From Candidatus Villigracilis proximus (GTDB lineage: Bacteria; Chloroflexota; Anaerolineae; Anaerolineales; Villigracilaceae), in the NCBI GenBank assembly GCA_016715195.1, contig JADKBB010000037.1:1-39454 (forward strand): a stretch of 39,454 nucleotides of DNA. The letters are read 5' to 3'. Of the stretch, positions 1 to 8,450 are shown one piece after another. Position 1 is the stretch's first letter. Every line of letters begins with the position of its first letter. The notes under the pieces were generated by a model that was given only the letters and a program-made list of their open reading frames with translations, ran no database searches and was not told the DNA's origin. The translations under genes and the position numbers were made by a program.

Positions 1-1
1 C

Positions 2-79
2 CTCGTAGGCGGTTTAGGGACACGCCTCTCTGAAGAAACAACACTGGCAAGGTTTGGATATGGCTGGAAGTATCCTTAG
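2..79 (+). pseudogene. remnant of sugar-1-phosphate nucleotidyltransferase N-terminus
   Basis: Reading from base 2 gives LVGGLGTRLSEETTL, followed by a divergent tail and a stop at 77-79. GGxGTRLxxxT is the nucleotide-binding loop of the nucleotidyltransferase family, and the SEET form is typical of glucose-1-phosphate cytidylyltransferase (RfbF). The usual PKPMVEIGGKP continuation is missing, although GGCTGGAAGTATCCTT resembles its coding sequence with a deletion and a shift. The piece is either a decayed gene remnant or a sequence error at the window edge, and the true start lies outside the window. RfbF normally supplies CDP-sugars for surface polysaccharide, which fits the membrane glycosyltransferase-like genes that follow. 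Confidence 0.4.
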
Positions 80-284
80 CCCTCGGCAGGTTTTTCCAAT
101 AAAAACTTTTCTTTTATGAAAGTGTGCTATTTGTCCATATTTTCTTTACCCCCTCTTGTTGGCATTCATATTAATTTGTAAACTGTTTTTGCTTAAAAGC
201 AAATCTTTTTAGAGAGTTTTTAAAAAAATATTAACCAATTTTGATATTGTCAATAGATGAAAATCAATAGGTACCTGAATTACT
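80..284. other. AT-rich intergenic region
   Basis: About 205 nt of strongly AT-rich sequence between the nucleotidyltransferase remnant and the first membrane-protein gene. I see no convincing promoter, terminator or RNA structure in it. Confidence 0.4.
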
Positions 285-2220
285 ATGAACTTTCCCTCTC
301 ACGATATAGTTGGCACATGTCTAGCTTTTATGATTTTCCCTTCCTTACTCGTATTTCCGGGATATGTGATTAGCTGGGCTTTAAATTTGTTTGATTTTAA
401 ACGGCGCCACGAATTAACTAAGCATATAATTGCAATGATTGTTTCCCTGGCGGTTGTGCCGATTCTTGTTTATTTACTCTATTTGTTGACTTCGTTTTCC
501 ATAATAAAATTTACTTTGGCGGTATTTTTTATTGCCTATCTATTAATTAATGTTTATGGATTTAAAAAAGAGCGCCGAGAAAAAAAGCTATTTCTGACTG
601 CGTTTGGTCGTTACCAAAAAATGGCGATTCTTATTGGGGTTATATGGGTAATTTTTTTCCATCATATCTTTGGTGGATATTCAATGGGGAACGCGTTTGT
701 ACAACAATGTTGCTTCCATGGATTTTGCGACACGAGTAACTGTAATTAATGCCATAACCCGTACTGGAGTCCCTCCAGTTAATCCAAGCTTTTTCCCTGG
801 TCATGTAGAATATATTACCTCTCTATATTATTTTTGGTATATTATATGCAGCATTGTTGACCAATTTGGCGGGAATTTTGTTGATTCGCGCATGGCTTTG
901 ATTGCAGGAGATGCATGGTGTGGCTTGGCATTAATGGCGCTAATTGCTTTGTATATTAGATTACGAAACCGTATTTCAGGGGATGAGGTTTGGAAAACAG
1001 CAATTATAGGGATCGGATTATTGACAATAAGTGGGCTGGACGTTATCCCAGCTTTAATTAATATGATCGTAACTCGGCTCTCTTACGGCTTCATGTGGCC
1101 CGCAGGTGATATTGAGCATTGGAATGAGCAAATAACTGCTTGGGTTGGTTCGTTATTTTGGGTTCCACATCATGTTGCGGCTATGATTGTCTGTTTGGCA
1201 GGTTTGATTATTTTTCAATATGGTAGCCGTGAATTGGGGTACAAAAAATTTTTAGTAGCATTAATTACAGGCATGGCTTTTGCTTCTGCTGTCGGTCTTT
1301 CAACTTGGGTTGCTGTTACTTTCTCTCTGTTTTGGAGTGTGTGGATTTTGATTTTATTTTTACAGAGAAAGACTATGGCACAGGAATATTGATGATATTT
1401 TCTGGCTTGATTGCCTTGATTTTTGCCAGTCCTTTTCTTTCGGGAGTTCTTGTGGGGGGGACTGGCAGCAGCGGCTTGCCTTTTATTGTAGAGGTTCGAA
1501 GATTTGATCCTGTTGTTCCGTATATTGACTGGCTCTCTACTATTCCAGAGAACATGGTTTATTTTATGTTGTTGCCTGTAAACTATCTAATGGAATTGGG
1601 CTTTTTCTTTATAGTTGGCTTGTTATGGTTTCAGCAATACCGAAAAAAGGAAATACACATCCGGGCTCTTTTTATTCCAGAAATAATATTGCTTTTCGTG
1701 GTGATATTTGTTTGTTCCTTTGTGCGGTCTTCGATCGTGTCTACTAATGATCTTGGCTGGCGTGGTTGGCTGTTTGGACAATTTATTTTACTGATATGGA
1801 CTATAGATATTCAGGATTCATATCCATTTTTGGCCAAAAATCAAAATCTAATTAATATTAATTTGGATTCACAGAAGGTGAGAATAAAAAAAATTATAAC
1901 GATGTTTATGTTGATTGGTTTTTCAACCAGCATTATAGATGTTGCTTTATTAAGGGTTTGGCCCATTTTGGTTGATTTGGGTGTGTCTGGGTTTCCAAAT
2001 GGATTAAGTCCAGATACATTTTTGAAAAAGCAAAAACATGGGAAGATATAGATTTGCTTTGTCAGGAGCATTATATTGATGTGCTTGTTGTAAATGATCT
2101 GGATCCTTTATGGAATAGCAGTCTTCTTCAATACGAAAACCAGCGTGTTGCCTTGTATGAGAACCATTATTACGCTTTTTTTCTTGCGGCAGCTTTGTGT
2201 TTTCAGGGACGCACCCGTAA
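285..2220 (+). pseudogene. frameshifted polytopic membrane protein, glycosyltransferase-like
   Basis: A large multi-pass membrane protein broken into at least four frames. The first segment (285 to about 687) has several hydrophobic helices and passes into the next frame at GGGG (685-688), where dropping one G restores SMGTRLYNNVASMDFATRV. A second shift, a missing base near 1370-1390, leads into GILMIFSGLIALIFASP. A third near 2040 restores EDIDLLCQEHYIDVLVVND. A fourth in the T-run at 2174-2180 gives a plausible C-terminus GSFVFSGTHP with stop at 2218-2220. The final soluble portion (LYENHYYA) resembles the C-terminal periplasmic domain of long membrane glycosyltransferases. I do not recognise the exact family. 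It is either a pseudogene or one gene with uncorrected indels, and lies tail-to-tail with the next gene. Confidence 0.6.
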
Positions 2221-2405
2221 ATTATTATATTTGTTGGTATTTTCGCCCATGAGGTTCACGAAAACAAACAAGTTTTGGCTGTTTTTTTGTGAACATTCAT
2301 TTCCTTAGTAGACAATTTTTTTTGTCTCTGATAAAGTCTTGCATACTTTTTGGATTTAGGCGTACTTCATTTAAAAGCACGATCGTGTGATTTTCAATAA
2401 TTGAT
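2221..2405. other. gap with a coding-like stretch on the minus strand
   Basis: This 185-nt gap separates two convergent broken genes. On the minus strand one frame from about 2400 down to about 2287 is open and reads like protein (for example NHTIVLLNEVRLNPKS) before a stop. It may be the tail of another decayed gene, or a read-through of the neighbouring gene after a frameshift. No terminator is evident. Confidence 0.25.
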
Positions 2406-3940
2406 TTACTTTGTATTGCTCCGGAATATTTTTATTGTCGGGGATGAATATACTAATGTAAAACCGGGGTTATTTTCTAGCGAAGCAAGAAGTGGCGCAG
2501 AGTTTTTTGCCGATATGATAATATATTTATATTTATCCGCAAGCTTGTTGTTAAAATATTTCAGGCAGTTTACATCACCATACAAACATGCATGAAGACT
2601 ATTTATGACAGGGAATTGTTTGTTGTAGTGTTTGTCTTTGCTAAGCCATTCTGTTCCTTGAATAGTGGCGATGCTTCGACGGTTGGTAAGAGCAGGGAAC
2701 CATTCAGTAAGTGGAGAAAGTAAAAGATTATCCTGTTCGTCTAGAATTAGAAAAGAATCTGTTTTGTCAGTATTTGATTTGACCCAATTAATTGCATTTA
2801 GCTCTGCAGTCCCCAACACTTGAGAGGAAAGCGTGTTTGAAATACTATAAGCGTTATAGGCGAAAAGAATAATGAAAATCCAAAAATAACCGTCCTACTT
2901 TAGTGTTAAGAGAATATATCCATGAATCAAGGCTTTCAGCGAATTGTTTATTTTCAACCATAAGTGGAGCTATTCCGTTTGTAATTGTACTCATTGCTAA
3001 AACCGTAAATGGGAAAATGGAGGCGGGTATCCCGCCTCGCGGATCAACTAATAGGCACAGAGTTGCCCATAATGGAAAAAAATAATCCTTTTTGGCCAAG
3101 TGGATGAAGAATCCGATTAAGGCAAATACAGCAATTACTGTTGTGTATTCCCCTGTAAATGAAAGCGCATAAAAAATTGTCCAGAATAGCCACCGGGAGT
3201 TGGTGACTTGTCCGGCTTGATAAAATGTTTCTACTCCATGATGTTGAATGATGGTTGCCCACCATGGAGAGGTCAGGAGTAAAATGCCTGTTGCAACGAT
3301 AATGGAGTTGATGGTTCCCTCCCTGTTTCGACCCCAAAAGAACCATAATAGTAAAATAATCGCCAGGGATTGTAACGCCCAGGCTAGGTGACTAAAAACA
3401 ACAAATGCCCCGCTAAAAATTGCCCTATAACCCAGATCGTTTTTTTCTTGATACATTTTAATGCGCATATGGCTGAAGCAATAAAAAAAAGGACCATGGA
3501 ACGGGTAAGTCCCCTCCAACGATATTCCACCAATACGAATTGGGGGTTAGTGAAAATATTAAGGTCGCAAGAGCAGCTTTGGGTTCTGACTTAAGAATTT
3601 GTTTTACAAAGACGTAGAAAAATGGAACGGTTAGAATATTGAGGAAAACTGGCTGCCATTTAATAATGTCTAAGAGTGGAATATTTGCAAAGCTATTTAA
3701 AGAGCCTGCGATGTAGAATGCCATGGGTGGGTATGCGAACGGGATTCCTGCTTGATTGTATGTGGTAAAGATGGGCAGTGCAAAGTGGGAGGCTTGTAAG
3801 TCTTTTATCATTGTGTAGAACATGCCCCCGTCAACAAGTGGAAAGTTTGTTTTAAAGAGCGGAAACAAGCGGACGAATAGTCCAAAAAAAGCGGTTAAGA
3901 TTAGAAAAAAGATTGATGTTTCTTTTGATTGCGTTGTCAT
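2406..3940 (-). pseudogene. frameshifted GT39-like membrane glycosyltransferase, paralogue 1
   Basis: Three overlapping reading frames make one protein of roughly 510 residues. The N-terminal part (3940 to about 3485) has a first membrane helix followed by PLVDGGMF and later AYPPMAFY. An acidic first loop and a YPP motif are typical of GT-C (GT39/ArnT-like) lipid-linked sugar transferases. The middle part (3519-2854) has several membrane helices, including LLLTSPWWATIIQHHG. The C-terminal part (2819-2406) is a soluble domain containing EWFPALTNRRSIATIQGTEW. Shifts occur near 3485 and 2850. The protein aligns segment by segment with the divergent neighbour at 4082-5637, so the two are paralogues. 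The role is presumably transfer of a sugar to an envelope acceptor, and the substrate is unknown. Confidence 0.6.
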
Positions 3941-4081
3941 GATTTTATTTGCTTCCGTTAGTTTTTTTAAATATAAATAGGATTATAGCTTGTGTTGGGC
4001 GTCATTTATGATAATGTAATAAAATTAGCGAGTTTGCATTGAAGAATATATTGGTTTGATTTGTTTTTTGTGGATATTAAA

Positions 4082-5637
4082 ATGAAAATCAAAAAAGAAA
4101 AGAAAAAACTAAATCGTGGTGAGTGGATAACATTGTTTTTGGGCACAACATTTTTCTTTGGTGCGATCGCCCGTTTCTTTCCCGGAATTCGCCGGTTTCC
4201 CTTAAATGACGGCGGCATGTTCCTGAGCATGATCCGCGATCTGGATAGTCAGTATGTCTTCCTGCGGTAACTTCCTATAACAATTTGAATATTCCGTATG
4301 CGTATCCGCCCTTTGGTTTTTTTTTACCCGCCTGCTCTCTGATGTTTTCAGCCTTGCCGAAATAATGCTATTGCGGTGGATACCCCCACGGTTAATTCCT
4401 TCTATTTTGGCTTTCTTTGTCTGTCCCTCCCTGCTTGAGTCGCCAGACGTGCTGCTGTTGCTGCGATCTTTTACGCACTGACTCCCGGCGCTTCGGCCTG
4501 GTTCATTATGGGCGGCGGTGTGACTCGCAGCTTGGGATCTTTGTTTATGCTGCTTTCTCTCTGGTGGGTATATCGTTTATTTCGCGAAGGAGGCAAACTT
4601 GCACTGGCGCTTTCCATCTTATTTTGCTCGTTGACGGTCTTAAGTCATCCCGAAGTTGGAATTCATACAGCCGCAAGTTGTATCCTTTTATGGCTGTTTT
4701 ATGGGCGCACGACTCGCGGAGCCTTTAATGCAGTTATTGTTGGTCTTGCGACACTGCTGCTGTCTGCTCCTTGGTGGGGAATTGTTATTTCTTATCATGG
4801 TCTTGCACCATTTTTTCCAGCACTAAATACGGGGTACCACAATATTCCGATCTGGTATGCGCTGCTTGCAATATTTGCAAGCCAGACAGTCGTACAAATT
4901 CTCCTTGTGGTGCGTGTGATTTGGCATTTTGTATAAAGGGTGCATATGGAAACAAAAGTATTTCCTTGTTTTATGTGGTGCGTCATTGCCTTATCTGGTT
5001 GAGCGTCAAACCTTAGTCTGCCGAGTATAGCTTTCATCCTTTTGCATGTTAATGGCGTTAGTGCTGACAGATGCACTTCCCGTTTTTGTTGACTATTTTC
5101 AAAAAGTGACATCGCTTCCCAAAGCCTGAATTTAACAGTTAAGTGTGGATGGTTGAATTATTAACTCTGCTTTTTGAGTTGGTTTATCGATTCGTTGACG
5201 AAACAAGCTTATTTGGTTTTAAATTGATTAATACCAGCCTCTCAATTGCAGATCGTGATGCAATGGCTTGGATAAAACAAAATACACCTGCGGCGAGCCT
5301 TTTCCTGCCGATAACAGGTGTGCAAAGCCCGGAAATTGATCCCTTTGTAGAATGGTTCCCTGCACTCACAGAGCGAAGAAGCCAAACAACGATTCAAGGC
5401 TTTGAGTGGCTATTGGGTTCTGGTTTTTATAAAAAATATGGTGATTTTGCCGAAGTGCAGGGTTGCAAAACCCTTGCCTGTATAACCGATTGGTCTAACA
5501 GGACCGGGTTGGAATACGAATATCTTGTCATCCAAAGATCAGGCGTGGATGAAAAACTGATTGTTTCACTTAACACAGCGAACGACTATAAAAATATTTA
5601 TTCAACTAAGGAAATCTTAATCTATCTTGTAAAATAA
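4082..5637 (+). pseudogene. frameshifted GT39-like membrane glycosyltransferase, paralogue 2
   Basis: Divergent from and homologous to the gene at 2406-3940. The recognisable order is N-terminus with PLNDGGMF (4082-4262), AYPPFGFF (about 4300-4325), MGGGVTRSLGSLFMLL (from 4508), LLLSAPWWGIVISYHG, and a C-terminal soluble domain (5143-5637) with EWFPALTERRSQTTIQGFEW matching the paralogue. Shifts are needed at about 4262, in the T9 run near 4317-4325, again before 4440, and several times between 4936 and 5143. This is the most damaged gene in the window. ATG 4082 is preferred over an upstream TTG because the protein then begins with a basic segment before the first helix. It converges on mutS with an 8-nt gap. 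Confidence 0.6.
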
Positions 5638-5645
5638 TTTCATTT

Positions 5646-8195
5646 TTACTTCGTAAATTTCTTCTGCCACTCAAACAATCTATTCAAAGCCTCGATCGGG
5701 GACAAGGCATTTACATCGAGTTCTTTTAACTCATCCAATAGCGGACTTGTCTCAGGGAATAACGCGGCTTGTTGTGCGGCTTGCGGATTGATTTTCACAG
5801 CGCGGCCAGATGTCTTTTCGAGTTCGGCCATAATTTCATTTGCGCGTCCAATGACCGGCGCAGGCAGCCCGGCCAGTTGTGCCACATGAATTCCATACGA
5901 ACGATCTGCGCCGCCGGGGATGATCTTGTGCAGGAACACCACGGTGTTATCCGCTTCACTCACGGCCACGTTGTAATTCCGAATGCCGGGCAATAAATCT
6001 GCCAGTTGAGTTAGCTCGTGATAGTGTGTTGCAAACAAAGTCTTCGCACGCAGCTGCGGATGGTTATGAATATATTCAATGATGCCCCATGCAATTGAAA
6101 GTCCGTCATAGGTTGATGTGCCGCGTCCGATCTCATCCAGGATCAATAAAGATCGCGAAGTCGCGTGATGCAGAATATTTGCAGCCTCCACCATCTCCAC
6201 CATGAACGTGGATTGCCCCGCGTGAATTTCATCCTGCGCGCCGATGCGTGTGAAAATCCGATCCACCAGCCCGATCTTTGCTGACGCGGCCGGCACAAAA
6301 GATCCCATTTGAGCCATCAACACGATCAATGCTGCCTGGCGCAGATAAGTTGATTTACCCGCCATATTCGGTCCCGTGATCACTCGCACCACTTCGCCTT
6401 TTTCGAAGATGACATCATTGGGAATGTATCTGTCGTTTTTTAGATACTGCTCCACAACCGGATGCCTCCCCTCGTGGATTTCCAACTCGCTTCCTTCGTG
6501 AACCTCAGGCCTGTTGTAGCCTCCGAGGGCAGCTGCTTCGCCCAGGGCAGAAAGCACATCTAACTCGGCGATTGCGCGTGCAGTGGTGAGTAATGTGTTT
6601 GCAGCCTTTGCGAGTTCCGCGCAGACTTCACGAAACAAGCGGGTTTCAATTTCTTTAATTCGTTCTTCTGCATTCAAGACCAGTGTTTCATACTCTTTCA
6701 TCTCTGGGGTAATGAAACGCTCCGCGTTGACCAATGTCTGCTTGCGGATGTAATTCTCTGGCGCTCGATCTGCAGCGCCGCGTGAAATTTCGATGAAGTA
6801 TCCGAAGACTTTGTTGTAGCCAACTTTGAGTGTCTTGATGCCGGTCTTCTCGCGTTCAATGCCTTCCAGGTTTGCGATCCAATCGCGTGCGTGTTTGGAT
6901 GCTTCGATGACGCCATCCAACTCTGCTGAATATCCGGCGCGGATCACGCCCGTATTTTGCAACGTTGCAGGCGGATCGTCGTCAATTGCGTTTTGTAATA
7001 AAGAATACTGCTCCTCACAAACTGACCACTTTCCACTGCCTGCTGATGACTGTTCACTAATCACCTGCTTTATCTTTGGCATTTGCCCCAAAGTATTTCT
7101 CATCGCCACCAGATCGCGCGGCTGTGCCTGCCCGGCGATCACCCGGTTGACCAATCTTTCCAGGTCGGCCAGCGGCTTTAGTGCATCCCGTAATTCCGCG
7201 CGGATCATGCCATTGCTGACAAAATATTGCACGCCGTCCTGCCGTTTGACGATTCTAGCGACTTGCAGCAAGGGCTGGCTAACCCATTGATGCATCAATC
7301 GTTTACCCATCGGTGTGATCGAAAAATCCAGTGTGCCAAGCAGCGAGCCTTTGCGGTCGCCGCGCAGGGTTTCATCGAGTTCAAGATTTCTGCGGGTGGG
7401 AGCATCCAGAGTCATGAATTCATTGAGACTGTAGGAGCGTAACGTAGTGAGTAGATTTAATGCATCTGGCTGTGTTTCTTTAAGATATTGCACAATTGCG
7501 CCCGCGGCTCTTACTGGCAGGCTGTTTTGCTTTAATCCAAAACCGTCCAGCGTGGATGATTTGAATTGAGCCAGCAGGGTTTCGTTGCATTTGCCCGGTT
7601 CAAATTTCCATGAGGGCAGAGCAGTTAAGTGGCCGGTGATTCCATCGGGCAGGGTTTGATGATCTGAGTATAAAATTTCAGCGGGGTGTAGACGTGTCAA
7701 CTCGGCGCGCAGGGCTTCGAGCGGAAGTTCGGTGACGGCGAATTCTCCAGTGGTGACATCTGTATAAGAAACAGAAGCAGTTGACCCGTCAAGAATGACC
7801 GCAGTCAGGTAATTATTCGCATCGCCTGGCAGGAGTCCCGGTTCGGTCACAGTCCCCGGGGTGACTACTCTCACTACTTTGCGCGGAAAAATCCCCTTGG
7901 CGGGTTGATCCCCAACCTGTTCACAAATGGCAACATGGTATCCCTTTTCGATCAGGCGGGCCAGGTAATTATCAACCGCGTGATAGGGGATTCCGGCCAG
8001 CGGTGTGCGCATACCCTTGCCGATGGGACGGGATGTGAGGACAATGTCCAATTCGCGTGCGGTAATTTCAGCATCTTCGTCGAATGTCTCGTAAAAATCG
8101 CCGAGTCGAAAAAAAACAATTGCGTCAGGGTACTCGCGTTTGATATCCAGATATTGTTGACGAACCGGGGTGACATCATCATTGTTGTTTACCAT
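5646..8195 (-). CDS. mutS: DNA mismatch repair protein MutS
   Basis: MutS recognises mismatches and small loops and uses ATP to start methyl-independent or MutL-dependent repair. The N-terminal mismatch-binding domain carries FRLGDFYETF with the Phe-x-Glu pair. The ATPase domain has Walker A GPNMAGKSTYLRQ, Walker B with LLILDEIGRGTSTYDG, and ATHYHEL. At about 849 residues it is near full family length. ATG 8195 is chosen over GTG 8201 because a TAGAAT box ends exactly 6 nt before it, so the GTG would overlap the promoter. It is intact in one frame, in contrast to the neighbouring broken genes, and is GC-richer than them. Confidence 0.97.
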   Translation of the reverse strand: MVNNNDDVTPVRQQYLDIKREYPDAIVFFRLGDFYETFDEDAEITARELDIVLTSRPIGKGMRTPLAGIPYHAVDNYLARLIEKGYHVAICEQVGDQPAKGIFPRKVVRVVTPGTVTEPGLLPGDANNYLTAVILDGSTASVSYTDVTTGEFAVTELPLEALRAELTRLHPAEILYSDHQTLPDGITGHLTALPSWKFEPGKCNETLLAQFKSSTLDGFGLKQNSLPVRAAGAIVQYLKETQPDALNLLTTLRSYSLNEFMTLDAPTRRNLELDETLRGDRKGSLLGTLDFSITPMGKRLMHQWVSQPLLQVARIVKRQDGVQYFVSNGMIRAELRDALKPLADLERLVNRVIAGQAQPRDLVAMRNTLGQMPKIKQVISEQSSAGSGKWSVCEEQYSLLQNAIDDDPPATLQNTGVIRAGYSAELDGVIEASKHARDWIANLEGIEREKTGIKTLKVGYNKVFGYFIEISRGAADRAPENYIRKQTLVNAERFITPEMKEYETLVLNAEERIKEIETRLFREVCAELAKAANTLLTTARAIAELDVLSALGEAAALGGYNRPEVHEGSELEIHEGRHPVVEQYLKNDRYIPNDVIFEKGEVVRVITGPNMAGKSTYLRQAALIVLMAQMGSFVPAASAKIGLVDRIFTRIGAQDEIHAGQSTFMVEMVEAANILHHATSRSLLILDEIGRGTSTYDGLSIAWGIIEYIHNHPQLRAKTLFATHYHELTQLADLLPGIRNYNVAVSEADNTVVFLHKIIPGGADRSYGIHVAQLAGLPAPVIGRANEIMAELEKTSGRAVKINPQAAQQAALFPETSPLLDELKELDVNALSPIEALNRLFEWQKKFTK

Positions 8196-8201
8196 GTTCA
8201 C

Positions 8202-8230
8202 ATTCTACGTGTAAGACCTGAATTGGACAA
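8202..8230 (-). promoter_or_regulatory. mutS promoter, leaderless type
   Basis: On the minus strand TTGTCC (8230-8225), a 17-nt spacer, TAGAAT (8207-8202), 6 nt, then ATG at 8195. Transcription starting about 7 nt after the -10 box would begin at the ATG. No Shine-Dalgarno is present. Confidence 0.55.
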
Positions 8231-8279
8231 GGGATGTGATGTCAGCTATAATCTTTAATTCGATATAAAAGGAGTAAAT

Positions 8280-8441
8280 ATGTATATAGACCCAAATACT
8301 GGTGGAATGCTGGCCCAGGCACTGGCCGCATTAGTGGTGGCAGGTTCAGGTGCATTGTTGTTCTTCTCTCGTAACATTCGTGAAGGGATTGCAAAGCTGC
8401 GCCGTAAAATGCGCAAAGAAGACGAAGAACAGGAAAAATAA
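8280..8441 (+). CDS. small conserved membrane peptide (MYIDPNTGG type)
   Basis: A 53-residue protein starting MYIDPNTGGMLAQALAA. It has one membrane helix (about residues 10-30) followed by a highly charged C-terminal tail (RNIREGIAKLRRKMRKEDEE), predicting a short outer N-terminus and a cytoplasmic tail. An AAGGAG Shine-Dalgarno lies 5 nt upstream of the ATG. The gene is followed after 9 nt by the phosphodiesterase gene, so the two are almost certainly co-transcribed. To my knowledge peptides beginning M-Y-[IL]-D-P-x-[TS]-G recur beside surface-polysaccharide and alkaline-phosphatase-superfamily genes, with no assigned function. It may be a membrane anchor or regulator for its neighbours. 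Confidence 0.8.
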   Translation: MYIDPNTGGMLAQALAALVVAGSGALLFFSRNIREGIAKLRRKMRKEDEEQEK

Positions 8442-8450
8442 TTCAGCTGC

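Noticed and set aside
6826..7290. 154-codon plus-strand open frame inside mutS
   Set aside because: It is antisense to an intact, conserved gene, with low-complexity composition and no ribosome site.
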